64,000 bases of DNA from Tigriopus japonicus (GCA_010645155.1 CM021318.1:7610789-7674788); one strand, 5' to 3'; counted from the stretch's first letter, positions 26,801 through 38,393 are shown. The notes: generated by a model not told the origin, from the sequence alone. Numbers and translations are program-made.

Positions 26801-27172
26801 GTCAAATTTACATAAACCTGGTCGATGTTAAACATTAATTCCATGTGGTTCGCTTAATAAAGACTCTTGATATGGCCTTGCGTAATTGAGTAAAGGCAAG
26901 AAACGCGAAGCATTTCATTTGTTAAAAAAAACCAATCAGAATGCATGTATACTACTGAAGTATTAATGTGCTTACAGGCTAGTGAGTTCTTCATGTTCGC
27001 CGGATTGATGTTCGTGGACATGATCATCTTCTCCATAATGGCCTACTTCTACAAATACGTGGATTGGCAAGAGCGGGAAAACGACAGAAAACGTGATGAG
27101 CTACATCTTTCCGAGGCTCGTGGGATCCCCAATGACGGTTTTGGTGCCACTGGACATGATCATCAGTCTTGA
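11833..27172 (+). CDS. yin: Proton-coupled oligopeptide transporter, SLC15/PTR family (PEPT1-like)
   Basis: This is a plasma-membrane symporter importing di- and tripeptides with protons. Thirteen coding exons: 11833-11934, 12536-12614, 15224-15365, 17145-17423, 20055-20220, 20531-20695, 20769-20917, 22528-22627, 23778-24133, 24403-24564, 24766-24994, 26441-26548, 26978-27172 (TGA). All joins keep frame and give 743 residues, close to Drosophila yin/Opt1 and human PEPT1 (708). Residues 1-34 are a hydrophilic N-terminus. The proton-coupling ExxER motif is NEFCERF (E49, E52, R53). The PTR signatures are GGIKPCVSAFGGDQF (~152-166) and FYFAINSGSL. Residues ~395-570 are a large hydrophilic loop between TM9 and TM10, matching the two-lobed extracellular domain of animal PEPTs. 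The last helices include WLIPQYFVITTGEIMFSVTG and FFMFAGLMFVDMIIFSIMAY, followed by a charged tail. An in-frame TAA at 11800-11802 supports the chosen start. Orthology to yin versus another invertebrate SLC15 is not proven. Confidence 0.93.
12615..15223 (+). other. Transporter intron 2 (2.6 kb)
   Basis: It lies between the exon carrying ExxER and the next transmembrane exon. Apart from the transposon copy at 13215-13827, I see only AT-rich sequence and unsupported short frames. Confidence 0.6.
13215..13827. mobile_element. Palindromic inverted-repeat transposon (MITE), copy 2, in transporter intron
   Basis: It shares with the 9070 copy the left end (GAAGCACTGAATTTCTGG), the internal palindrome flanking GATCGATCT, the later block from about 13562 (GAGCATAGAAT onward, including GGATTTGCACTGAACTTTGA) and the right end (CAGTCCAGAGAAATTCAG). 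It is about 115 bp longer between palindrome and block. Flanks TACGTATGT and TACGTACTT match at 7 of 9 positions and may be a decayed target duplication. Divergence from copy 1 implies an old family with several copies. Confidence 0.75.
15366..17144 (+). other. Transporter intron 3 (1.8 kb)
   Basis: It starts GTAATT and ends TTGCAG. No repeat or gene recognised inside; an open frame of about 100 codons near 15590-15892 has no family resemblance. Confidence 0.6.
17901..19174. mobile_element. Non-autonomous hAT-type DNA transposon in transporter intron 4
   Basis: The ends are a perfect 24-bp terminal inverted repeat (17901-17924 and 19151-19174) beginning TAGAGCTGTGCATCGGATCC. It is flanked by an exact 8-bp target duplication GTGTGAAA (17893-17900 and 19175-19182). 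TAG-starting ends and an 8-bp duplication are diagnostic of the hAT superfamily. Both subterminal regions carry tandem variants of a ~27-35 bp unit built on AATCCGAACGAATCCGAATC, in the same orientation at each end. The middle is AT-rich with no transposase frame, so it would need a transposase in trans. The intact duplication and identical ends suggest a fairly recent insertion. Confidence 0.92.
17960..18180. repeat. Left subterminal ATCCGA repeat array of the hAT element
   Basis: Four near-identical units containing CGAACGAATCCGAATCCGAA, then two shorter degenerate units (AATCCGAAAAA). A matching array lies at about 18990-19150. In hAT elements, short subterminal repeats of this kind are usually transposase-binding sites; that function is inferred here. 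Open frames through the array are low-complexity artefacts. Confidence 0.85.
20918..22527 (+). other. Transporter intron 7 (1.6 kb)
   Basis: It starts GTAAGT and ends TTTCAG. Nothing recognised inside; an open frame at 21350-21820 is not supported by motif or codon pattern. Confidence 0.6.
22628..23777 (+). other. Transporter intron 8 (1.15 kb)
   Basis: It separates the exon ending in LLELSLM from the long exon encoding the start of the extracellular domain. Nothing recognised inside. Confidence 0.6.
24995..26440 (+). other. Transporter intron 11 (1.4 kb)
   Basis: AT-rich intron. It holds an 85-codon frame at 25768-26025 with one hydrophobic stretch (FFLALPIIVFLIAMAYVLAG), but the codon use is that of AT-rich intron sequence and nothing else supports expression. 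Confidence 0.55.
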
Positions 27173-27305
27173 GACTGGTCACAGATCAAGAAACAAACGT
27201 GTACAATCTCTACTATGCCCAAGAGCTGTGAGTCGAAGCAAATCATTGGACCCTCACCAGGAACACTCTGGATCAAAATTCATGCAGAATTTGAAGATGA
27301 CTCGA

Positions 27306-27311
27306 AATAAA
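27306..27311 (+). terminator. Candidate poly(A) signal for the peptide transporter
   Basis: AATAAA about 134 bp after the TGA stop, a typical 3' UTR distance. Assigned by position. Confidence 0.5.
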
Positions 27312-28817
27312 CAACTGTCTTCTGAAGGACAGTCTGCTGAAGGACAAACGTGACAAGAATGAAGACGTTTCGTTCTAACTTCCAATTTTGGTCTTTTCTA
27401 TTTTGAACAAAGGTTTTGGATGGGCGCTCATGGGCTGGTTTAATTAATTTGGGCACCTGGAAAAACTGAATTGACGTCATCCGATTACGTGCTCGTGGCA
27501 GCGATATTTTCTTAACATGGTTCCGAAAACGTTGAAGGTCTTTCAACTAGAAAAAGCTACATTCAAGGCTCAAGGTGCATTACGTGGTTCTTTCCCGGGA
27601 TCAAGTTCTTTGTGAAATCTGAGGGACATCGACGTGACGTCGTGACGAAGTCTTACGAAAGCATGACTGTGATAGTAGGTTTAAAAGAGAGTTGACCTTT
27701 AGATTTTCAGCAGGAAAACTTCGAACTTTCAACCAGGGGAGATTTGTATCTTGTGACCTTGATTTCTCATTTGGTTTAGCACCCTACAAAGGCCTTGAGC
27801 TCATGTGGTTCCAATCGGATCGAGCATTCTCACCTTGAAATATGATCCGACAAGAAAGGCCACATATTTCGAGCGCAATTAGATGACACCTCAGCCTTTG
27901 CGTTTAAAAAAGGTATTTTTGTAGTGTTTTGGAGAGACAGTGTAGTCTTACAGTGCAATTTGTTTGGACGTCACTGTGCCAAATTTTCACAAACTAATTT
28001 CATATTTGAAGGATGATTTCTCTCTTTAGCGATCACGCTTGACCTCTAAACTGTTTGGCTTAATTTGATCTATTTGTGGTTTGGGCAAAAGTCCAACTTT
28101 GCGTAGGTGGAAGGGGTATTTTGTAGGATTTGTGGTCTTGGTGCTTAGCTGTCCAAATTTTGAGTCGTTCAGGTGATCACCTCAAATCTTTCCTTTTAAA
28201 ATCTGTTTCTAGAGAGTGGCTAGCCTTCATCCGACAATTAAACTCAATTTTCTTGCGTGTCTATGTAACTTGTGAAGGGAAACCCCGCCAATGTATCACC
28301 TAAAAGTGCAATATACATTTAGAGGTAATATGACAAAGCCCTAAGTTAGCCATGATTTAGTTTTACAGTTGTATAGAATTTGATCGAACTCTAATCAGTC
28401 TGAGGTCAAACGTAGGTAAATAAAAGTAATAGTAACAACGATCAAGTGCAGGGTGTGGTGAAATGCTTCAAATTTGTGGAGATTTTTTTCAGCCTATCAA
28501 AAATTTACTTCAGTATACACTATTTGCCAACAAATGTACAAACTGTGGGTTTAATGTAGAAACTGAAATGGATGTAATGTAATTCAACCAAAATTGAAAA
28601 GTGTTCTATTCAAAATTCGAATGTATTCGATGATATATACACAATTTGCACTTAAAAAGAAAACAATTCCAGTTGGGCTTGGAGAACAATGTCATTGAAA
28701 TGTGCTTCATTTACTTTATGAAAGTAATTGTAATTGTTTTTATTACCTTTGAAAGTAGAGTTATTATAATTTTATTTGATTACTTTCGAGACCTAAGTCA
28801 TTGTAATTAACTACATT

Positions 28818-28920
28818 CAGGGATGGGGAGTAATTGTAATTGCAATTAATTAAATTTTTGAGCCAAGTTATTGTAATTGTAATTAATTACAATTTCGACC
28901 ATGTTTTTGACGAATTCTTA
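28818..28920 (+). mobile_element. Solo terminus of a hAT-like element
   Basis: The sequence starts CAGGGATGGGGAG and runs into repeated GTAATTGTAATT motifs, a style of end seen in several arthropod hAT families. The inverse end (CCCATCCCTG) was not found downstream in the window, so this is at best a truncated copy. Confidence 0.4.
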
Positions 28921-29287
28921 ATTACAAATTTCTAGGGCGAGGATTAAAAAGTTTTAACTGAAAACTTGAAGAAAAACTTGTTTGGCCTCATTGGCCGGAA
29001 CAAACTTTGTGGGTTTTACAACTTATTTTGAACTTATTTTTGCATTTTATTCATATTTCGCAGAGAAAAAAATTATTTTTCACATTTTAAAGACCAAAAA
29101 AGGCTTTTTTTGATTTCAATCCGATCTTGAATTTTTTTTTTGTGAAAGTACGAGGACAAAATTTTTTGATCTAAAAATCGAGAACAAAAAAGTTTTGATT
29201 AACTATTAATTGAGAATAGGAAACTTTTTTGGCCATAATTTGTGCGTAAAACTTTTTTGTTCATTTATATTTGGAAAAAACTTTTTT

Positions 29288-29437
29288 GACGAAGTAATTG
29301 GAGCTGATCCTCAAACAGCATTTAAGGCAGGATTGGACAAATTTTTAAAAACTATTCCTGACCAACCCACTATACAAGGGTTGTATAGATCTGCCAACAG
29401 TAACTCATTGGTAGATCAAATTTCATATAAACAGTAA
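29288..29437 (+). pseudogene. Possible C-terminal fragment of a non-LTR retrotransposon ORF2
   Basis: A short open frame ends in a peptide containing FKAGLDKFLKTIPDQP and SNSLVDQI before TAA. This recalls the C-termini of many CR1/RTE-type reverse-transcriptase polyproteins (FK..LDK.L..IPD.P...NSL). No reverse transcriptase or endonuclease domain is present upstream, so at most it is a 5'-truncated remnant. It is a motif impression only. Confidence 0.35.
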
Positions 29438-31449
29438 TTATTATTGAAACTATAATAATGATTAACTCTCTTTACAGGGAATCCCATTCCTTGTAGCGGT
29501 ATTGAAAAATCCGCCTCCCCCCCCCAAAAAAATGTAATTTATTACATTTTTTAAAGAAATTGACCCAACTCTGACCAAATTTAAAAAGTAATTGACACAG
29601 GTCTGAATGGAGGTCCTTTTAAAACTCCATTTTGTTCAACAAATCACACACCATGCAATTCAAACTACTTTTAAATTTGCATGGCCTTCAATTTGACTAG
29701 AGGCGACATGTAAAAATGTCAATATGCTCGATAAGACCTTAATCATGCGGCATGTGCGATACCAAATGTATTTCATTCACAAGGCATTTTGCCCCTTGCA
29801 ATTTTTTGAACACTCGGACAGATTGTTTGCCAAAGTACAATAGGAAGCTAATGAAATCAGCTAAGAACGGCAACCAACCTCATGGAATTAACAGACTTGG
29901 TTATCCCAAATATGAAGGCGAGGCTGTTGTTACAGAGTTGCAAGGCTCGGGTTCATCATTAAATCCTTTTGACATTTTGTCTTAATTTAGAAGTTCCCTT
30001 GGAGGTTGCTTTGCTTGATTCCTCCTGTGGTTAGGGTTGTACTCACTTTGTCGGATAGAAGAAAACGTTTCTGCTCAACACCCACGCTTGTCTATGAATT
30101 GAGCTCCCCCGGAACGAATTGTGCTTATGATTCGACCATTAAAATAGCTGAACTCGACCGGGTTGTTCCTAAAGTTTTGGATAGCTGTACACACTCTTTG
30201 ATGGATAGAGAAAAGCTAAGTGGAGTCTGATCTCGAAGGAAGTCAAGTACACGTATGTAATAACAGACAAGAATAATTTATTTCTTTAAGATCAATGTTT
30301 CCCGATTCTATGACAATTGTGTTCCGTGGAATATAAGGTTTACGAGTATTGGCATAATTGATGCAATAGATACTATCGCTCGAGGATTTTCATATCATTT
30401 TCACAACCAAGTAATTGTATTAGGATATTGGGCTGAGCTAATCTCGTTGTCTTCACTCGTACGAGTAAAGATCGATGGTTTTACTTACTCCTTTGGCTGG
30501 AGTTATCGTCCGGAAACGCTCAATTGTAAGTAGCAAGCTGCTGTTGCTAACTGAATTGATGTTTAAGACCTGGGAGTTCCGGTTTTTTTCTTTTTACTAT
30601 TGCCTTAAAACCTCCCACGCAATCCTGTTGGCAGTCGGTTGCTTGGTTGGCTGGTTGGTAGGTTGGTTGGTTGCTCGCTTGGAGTTGGTAGAGGAGATGT
30701 ACTAGACGGCGTGGGTACCATAAGAAACATCATATGATCCAGTTCTGTCGTCCTCTCAACAGGTAATGGTCTTGAACAGTTTTATCGGACTTTCGTCGAA
30801 AAAGCCACGTCCACAGATTTCTAAATAGCGTAAGGTTGGCAATTTTTTAGCCTGGCCTTGATTTTGTAAGAATACTGGCAATTCAAGCGTGTTGTTGTGA
30901 CTTAATACCAAACCCCCGGGTGATATTTGGCTACAGAGATTGGAAAAGGACCATCTTAGCTTTTGCCACATCGCTGAGCTCGAACAATTGGGTCTCTCTT
31001 GAGTGGCTCCACTATATCGTTCCCTCTTGTTCCACACCTCAGGCTCTTTGGTTGTGTTTAAGAGCTAGGCCACCAGTTGCATACGCATGTCTCTCTTTCT
31101 CTAGCTTCTTTTCAGCCTCTTGTCTCTTGAAGGAACCTTTAGAAACCTTTGTAGGCCTCAAAGTTACTTCCACGAGACGTGGGAGAAAGCCTCAAAAAGC
31201 GTGGGAGGACGTCTCCTTGGTTGGTGGGTGGGTGGGTTGGATCGATGGTTAGGTACTTATATGGTTGGTGGGAAGGCTTGAAGTAGGTATGCTCAGAACT
31301 CTCTAGCCCTGAGCAGCCACTCACTCACTCGGTGAGCAATGAGAAGTAAGAGCCCTCTTCTAGTTCCGGTTTTGAGGTTGCCTTTTTGAGCCAAAAGACG
31401 AGCCCGACTTGTTTGGATAGGACTCTTGGGCTCCCTCTGTGATGATGCC

Positions 31450-34400
31450 TTAGGATTTAAACGAGGGGGCGGGATCCTCTTGGTCTTCCTTTTGTTCCTC
31501 TTGTTCTCGTGGAGGAGAGACTCCCACACACAGTGGGATAGAAGTGCAGGTATTCTTAGCTTGCCCCACACTTGTCTCACGCCCAATTGTTTTGCCCATT
31601 TGATCCAAGCGAGGCTCGGACGAACTATGACGTCGGAGAATGCCACTGCCCGGGGAGAAATGAGGCGCCATCTGAGCAAATGATGGCCTTCGCTTCTCAT
31701 CGTAATCCCAGCATTTCTGGATTAACCGCTTCAGACGATCGGTACAATGCACATGGACCAAAGATTGTGGGAGGTTTCCCGCCCGGATCTTGGCTGCCTT
31801 CACGTTTTCTTGCTCACACCGAAACGGCAGTTGGCAGGAGAATAGCTCAAAAAGCAATGTGCCGAAGGCAAAAATGTCATCGGCCTTCTCTGAGCCTTTG
31901 AACACCTCGGGCTCGACCGTGTTGGGATGGGTGAGAACCTTTGGACTGCTATAGACAGTATTTGGTTGACCCACGGCGTAATCCAAGAGCGAGAGCTGAA
32001 CCTTGGTTTCCAGAAAGACATTTCGAGAGCTAATTCGGCCATGGATGATATTCTTGGCATGCAGATAGCCCATTGCGTTGGACAATTGTTTGGCTATGGA
32101 GAGGGTCTTTTCCACGTCCATTGGGGAATTGAGAGAAGAAAGGTACGAGTGAAGGGACTCGGCCTTGACCGGATTCGTCACAATGTTGTACATCTGATCC
32201 TGGACCACACTCGCCCCCATGTACAGTACGATATTCTCGTGCCGAATCTGAGTCAAGGTCTTGATGTTACTCAAATAGTTTCGAATCTCTTGGCTGGCAT
32301 TGGTTCGAAAGCTGTGGATTACCACGTCGCCATGCCATTTCCCGGTGAAGACGTCATGGCCGAATTTCCCTCCACTGACGATTTTCTTTCCAAAAGTAAT
32401 TTCCTCGTGAGGAATTTGCCACTCCCCCAAGGACTGCTTCACGGCCTCGAAGGTGCAATCCTGGCTGTCACTGCCGCTGCTTCCATCGTCCTCAATAACC
32501 TCATGGAACACGTTATTTAGCCGACTAAATTGTTTTCTTCGCTCGATTGCTTTCTGCATTGAGGCCACGGGAGTGCCAGTCGCTGAAGATGGTGCTTGAG
32601 AGGGCAATTCCGAGCCATGGTCCTCGCTTCGCCAGTTCTTGAAGGTCCTCTCCTTGCTCATGTAATAAGGGGGCGAGGATCCCGTGTCCACGGAGAAGCT
32701 TTTGTTATTGCTCAATTTCATTGCCGTGATACCCCGAGAGCTCCTTCGTCGAGCCGAGAGGCTGCGAGGGGTTCCTGGGGATGAGAGTGAGGAATGGGAT
32801 TGGTAGCCGCTCTCCATGGACATATCTCGCGAGGAACTCATCTGAGTCGACGGGGGAACCAAACACTTGGACCCGGATAATCGCCTGTCGCCGTAATGAC
32901 CTGAGTTGATGCTGATATCTGCCCATGATCCACGTGCACACAATGGTCCTCGTTGGCCCCCTATTGACAGCCGTTTCTCATCCAAGACCTGGAGGCTAAT
33001 CTCAGCAGGAAACTTTTCGGTGCAACAATGCTTGCGCTTGGCATGGGTCTCCACCATCAGGTGACAACTGGATCCGGTTTTCCTTCGAGTTTTGGACTTG
33101 ATCCACCTCCAAAGGCGTTTGTGAAAACGGTTCGGGAACTTGACCTCTCTTCGATCATTGATCTGGATCTGAATCTCAGACAAGGTACTAGTAACGGAGG
33201 TCCTTTGGGATCTTTTATTACGGACCTCGGGCGAGGACCGCTTTGAGAATGGCGAGGGCGAATTGGGGACAGAGTGTGTGTTGTACACATTGCTCGACGC
33301 CTTCAAACGTTGAAAGTACGTATTGACAAGAAATGTGGAATTCCCAGCCTCATTAGGACGGTCTTTGCTCTCGACATGGATTTTCGGGGTTTCACCTGAA
33401 AGAGAAAATAATACCATAAATTAGCAACTGATGGAAAGTTATTGATTGAGGGGAATGTACATCCATGTATCATGGCTCAAATTACTGGTGCTTTTTTGTG
33501 AAGACAAGTCTTTCTTTGCTTTGGATTATTGGTGAGAGTGCCAACTTTGTCTCTTTGAACTAGTTTCTTTGGTGTCAAAAATATAGAGTTGGAAAGCCCA
33601 TGAAAGAACCTATCAAAAAGGTGTGTATACAAATGTTGAAGTCATTCATGTGAAAGGTTTTGAACAAAATAACAATAAATCGTGTTAAGAAAGTTTCTAT
33701 TCATTTTTCTGATCCATTAAACACAGTCGAGAAACTCTTTTCAAATCATGAAAACTGCACTTAGCTCTTTCCACTTCTAGCAAATTAATCCAAAAGTAGG
33801 AGCTAAAATGAATTTGACCCTTGGGGGATGTTTTATAGCTTGCTTCAAAAGGCTTTGAGGAAAAGGTTGGAGAGCGTACTTGACCCGGATATGGGTGTGA
33901 AATAAAGCTACATCCGGTTCATTCACAAACTTACCAAATTCCGACATGCTTCACTGTCGGTAACGGGCTCCGTTTTCAACAATTCACTGAATTTGGTTAT
34001 GGAACAATCAGAAAACAACTCAAATCTCCACCAAGGTACTCGTGGACTCTGCCTTGATTGGATTCTACATAAAAGAGGCTGTGTAACCTCTTATCTCTTC
34101 CAATCAGAACTGATGATTTCCGAGGAGAAATGTCAAATAAGAAGCCTTGGCAAAGACCACTCAGTCAGAGGCGAGAACGAGAGCCCAAATGGCCGTTGGA
34201 TCTCGGGAAATCCGGCGTGAAAACCGAAACGAGAGAGCGCTCGCTCGAGAACGAGAAAGGTCTCCTCGAATGGTAAAAAGGCCGTGACAAGAAGGTCGTT
34301 GGGCGAGAAGAGAGAAGTATAGAAGCAATAGTCAGTCAAGGTGGAATGTTTCCAGAGCACCAAGATTGCTTCTTTTACAGCTAAAGAATGCTCAAAATGT

Positions 34401-37400
34401 CAAACCAGAGAGAATGTCTTGGGAGGATTAGGTCACGACAAATGTAGTAGAAAATTGAACAAAAAAGTTGGGAGGTTCAAGACTAACAATATTGGTAACT
34501 TTCAAGTCTTGTGTACGACGAGAGTGCGCGTGCTTAACTGAGTCGGATTTTGACAGAGATCCGTTTTTTATACTGAACATTAATTATGCACGGGTCGATG
34601 GAAATAGATAGTGGAGACACATCCACCAGGATATTGAAGAATGCAAAAAAAAAATGTTGCCAACAGGAAACTTAAAAGTCAGTCGCTTAATTGGCTCGCA
34701 CTTTGATTTGTCATGTGCCAGTAATAATTCCTTATCTAAGAATGTGTCTGAGGGGCTGTCGTTTCTATGTTAGTGAGCAACTTTTATTATTCACGATGTA
34801 TTGGCAATGCCATTGGAAAGTAATGATTGAAAGTTTGTTTTTCTATTTGTTACAAAGGGAAGCAATGTCGGGAAGAGGTTGTGGCAGTATTCCAGGAAAT
34901 CAGTATTATGATACAGAGGATCAGCTGAAGATTATCTTTGTTTTCTTCTTCTGATGGAAAAGTGCTTAAATTTAGATTACATTTGGTCTGTACAGCTTAA
35001 GAGTCTAGTACATGCTTTGGTTACATCATTAGAGTTGATCCTTCCTATAAAGCTAGGAGGATCCTCAATGAGAAGTTCCCGATTTCTGTAAAATTTTAGA
35101 GATGCACCCCAATACTATCTTCAAACAGCAATAGTTCAAGGCCTTGGAGATAAACCAGACCCGGTGTGCCAAGTTTGCAAATTTTAATTCTTTATCAGTT
35201 CATCCCTTCAAAATAAGTTCTTCAAAGCTAGTTTAAAAGCACTCCAAGGACTAGCTTGAGTACATTGTTTCAAAACGTAGGAGTCACGAACACAATCACT
35301 CTTGTAATGTGACATTATACTCAATTGTTGAATATTTTCTTATGTTCTAATTACACAATGCATTTGGGTACCAAACCCAAAACTAATGCGATACTGAGAG
35401 GTAAAATGATTTGGCAAATTTGGATCCATGCCTTCTATGGCTCCGTTTATGCAACATGTGTCTCCAGTTATCGCAGTTCAAAGAAAAGCTCGGTAATTAA
35501 TTCAATTATGGTATTTTTCGTCTTGATTTTCATTGACGACTCGACCCGCCATCTTTTTGTTCCTCAATTCTGAGAAATACCATAACTGACGATGCCAATG
35601 GATACTTGACGACATTGTTTTGTGTTGTTCTTCCAAACATAAATTTAACAATTGCTTTTGTTGCTAAAACACTCTAACACCAAAAGAATCAACACTTTGA
35701 GCCACGATACTTTTAAAAATGGGCACTAAACAGTTGCTTGTTTGATTAACCTTCCAAAACATTTCATAGGTCAAATTTGATTTGTGCAATCTCTATAATA
35801 AAAAATCTCCAAATGTTTAGCAAGTAAGACAATAAGCAAGTAAAAATAGGAGGAGAATCGTTTTTGTGTCTAAATACAAGCATCACCCTCTTGTCTAAAC
35901 AGATCTCATCATCAAAGACATGAGCTGTGGTATTACTTTTGATTCATGGCGCAAAATTGTTCCATGTTCCATATGCGATGTGATCGTTTTCGGATTCTTG
36001 AGAATTTCACACAGAAATACGTTGATTCTCTTGGACACAATGATACTCCTCTGCCTGCGTCATAAACTCATAATAGACCTTTCTTTAGGTCTATTGTTCC
36101 AGAATCTTATGCTGGACTCTCAAATGGGCCCACCAAGCTCGTATATCATGTACTACGTAACTATCGACATCACAATGACGTTTTGTCGTTGGTTAGAAAC
36201 TGATCTTGATGCCGTTGGATTCTCCTGAACCATTAGTGGAACCACGATTTTTGAGACGTATCAGATTGAAGTTGCTACATGTACGAGAAGGAAAGGGTAT
36301 GTTTCTGATAACGATCGGGATTGTCGATCATCATTTTTTACAGAGAACGACAAAGGTTCCCTTTTCCTTCTTCTTTCATTTTGTACTTTCTGATAAGATT
36401 TGGAAGAACATATGTTTACCTCAATGTGGGTATAGTCAGTTTGCTAAACTGCAAAATACAACCGGTGGTTTAGGACTAAACTACTAAAGAATGGCTTTTT
36501 ACTCTTTTTTGAATATGATTTTACTCTACAATGTCCTCAAAAACTCGCCTAAAGTTGATCAAGTTTGAAACAATAGGCAATCGATTCCCACCTTAAATTT
36601 GCAAATACATTGGTACGTGTACAAACGTAATTGTCAACTTGCCTCTAATTATGAACTGGAAAACGTTGGTTCAAATTTCTGGAAAAAATGGCGAGTACTT
36701 TCTTGGCTGTCTTGGTTTTGATGGGTCTAATCAAATTGTCACTAGCTTGTTACTGGGCTGGAAAAAGCAGGTCTTAACGAAGAATGATGACACGAATTGC
36801 CAAGTCTTGAGCCAAGAATCCAATTTTTCTGGATTTTGGCAATGCGGTAGACAAATTTGAAGAAACCTTTAAATTGGATGTTCCCAGAAGTGCAAGTGAT
36901 CACGCAATTATATAAATATGTTAACCCTGTGAGTTAGGTTGTAGAACCCAGTGAATAAAAATATACTTTTGAATTATTGGAATACTTGAAGACAAAAATT
37001 CTTATTTATATGTCATGATATGAGGGGACACGATTTTTTTTTCAATATTTTGCAATCACGTTTGAAACTCATCTATTGTTTTTTTTTCAAAGTCATTATC
37101 ATTTTTCGATAACAAAAACCTTTCAAGGAGCGTCAAAAAGTGTCATATCATTTTAAAACATATTTCATTGAAATATATCATCTTTGATCAAGTGGACACA
37201 AACTCAGTCATATTTCTTTTTCGCGATGCTTACTACGTATGTCGCCTAAAATAGTCATACGATTGGGTTGAATCATGTCGATGTTAGAAACCAGTTCATT
37301 CAAAATATCGAAAATACATATTGATAAACCCACATCCCCTGATGAGTCGCCTTTAATACCTCAAGTAATCATATAATCATACAGGAAGATTGAGTTCTTT

Positions 37401-37915
37401 GGTTGATTGGATTCAGGAACTGAGCCTAACCATATAAAGCACAAACTCACCAAAACATACTGTGGAAGTCTCAGAAGGATTTAGGATCCAGTCTGATGGA
37501 GTCGCCGGTGGACTTTCACCTAATCCGCTATCGCGATCATCCTCATCCTGAACATTTGTGGCTAAGAAAAGTTGGCTTGGGTACTCGAATATTTGTGCTT
37601 TTTGATGCAAATTGGCTGAATTTGCCGGGGAGATTAAAATGGGGAAATCCAAACATCTGGAATGAAATCCGTTTGAATTTGATAATACATGTTTGTTTCC
37701 TGTTCTGGGAACTTTGATCATACCTGCATGCAAGAGCTTGTTCGGGATGGTTTCGGGGGACTTTGAATCCCAAGCACTTTCGACACAGAAGACCCGAACT
37801 TGAGCCTGATTTCGAAACGGATTGTTCCAGGTTAATAGAGGATTGGAACTCATCCAAGGACACAATTCCACACTCAAGCAACATCTCAACGGTTCCAAAG
37901 TTTGCTTCATACTGA
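31450..37915 (-). CDS. ksr: KSR/RAF-like pseudokinase, 5' end not found
   Basis: KSR proteins scaffold RAF, MEK and ERK. Exons found, 5' to 3' on the minus strand: 37915 (or 37911)-37724, 37656-37451 and 33395-31450 (TAA). Phases agree and the first intron is only 67 bp. The last exon encodes 647 residues: about 320 rich in Ser, Pro and Arg, then a kinase-like domain (about 32424-31663) and a ~70-residue tail. KSR/RAF hallmarks are GEWQIPHEEITFG, GKWHGDVVI, RHENIVLYMGA, NAMGYLHAKNIIHG and CWDYDEKRRPSF. The active site is degraded: the beta3 lysine is His (VVIH), HRD reads HGR (catalytic Asp lost), DFG reads DYA and APE reads EPE, so catalysis is unlikely. No clear C1 domain; a Cys/His patch (CHLMVETHAKRKHCC) sits where KSR carries one. 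The two upstream exons (including DRDSGLGESPPATPSDW) match nothing I recognise, and the true ATG was not found. Confidence 0.75.
33396..37450 (-). other. Pseudokinase intron (4 kb)
   Basis: It runs from donor TTTTG|GTGAGT to acceptor TCTCTTTCAG|GTGAAA. No coding exon recognised on either strand. It contains a small inverted repeat (TTATGGTATTT at 35506-35516 and AAATACCATAA at 35575-35585) that could be a minute transposon. Confidence 0.6.
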
Positions 37916-38143
37916 CTGCAGTAGTTAAAGGATCAGGGAGAGTGAAGCATGATGGCCTCTGGATCTCATTTTGTTCATCTGCCAGAGCAGCTGTTGACAT
38001 GGAATATTAGCCCCAAAAATGGTTTTGTCAAGTGCTCAATGTACAAGTTCTCCCCTGGAAGAGGGTTTGCCAAGATTCGGGTGAAAGAAACACACCAAGC
38101 AGATTCCCTAATCATAGTGGAAATGCTCTAGAACACTTTAGAG

Positions 38144-38393
38144 CAGGGGTCAGCAAGCACTTTTGGGTCAAGGTCCACCAAATTTAATTAGATGTTGTCA
38201 GGGGCCCACCAAACAGACGTTGGTAGGTTCAGGGGTCCACAAATAAACGAACAAAGACCTTTGGGCCCAAGAGTACAGTACGTTGGATGTCTCGCAGGCC
38301 CACTATTTTGGACTTTCCCCATAGCTCCTGGGCCCACCAAAGACCACCTTTGGGCCCACAACAAGGCTGCAGCCCACCAGTTGCCTACACTTG
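38144..38393. mobile_element. Short hAT-like MITE A
   Basis: The 250-bp element starts CAGGGGTCAGCAAGCACTTT and ends as the inverse of CAAGTGTAGGCAACTGGTGG. The flanks CTTTAGAG (38136-38143) and CTCTAGAG (38394-38401) match at 7 of 8 positions and fit the nTCTAGAn target preference known for Buster/Charlie-type hAT elements. The interior is rich in GGGCCCACC. No transposase. Confidence 0.7.

Larger units (their letters stand above)
27330..31449. other. Intergenic spacer between transporter and pseudokinase
   Basis: No gene recognised. It contains a hAT-like terminus (28818), a possible retroelement fragment (29288-29437), palindromic AT tracts such as AATGTAATTTATTACATT near 29530, and short TTGG/GGTT repeats at about 30640-30690 and 31215-31260. 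The right part is the 3' flank of the minus-strand pseudokinase gene. Confidence 0.5.

Noticed and set aside
31927..32520. 197-codon plus-strand frame
   Set aside because: It is antisense to the pseudokinase domain exon, a shadow frame.
37413..38000. 195-codon minus-strand frame read without splicing
   Set aside because: It runs through a 67-bp intron in another frame. The spliced reading in the frame containing LLECGIVSLDEF joins in phase to the downstream exons and is preferred.
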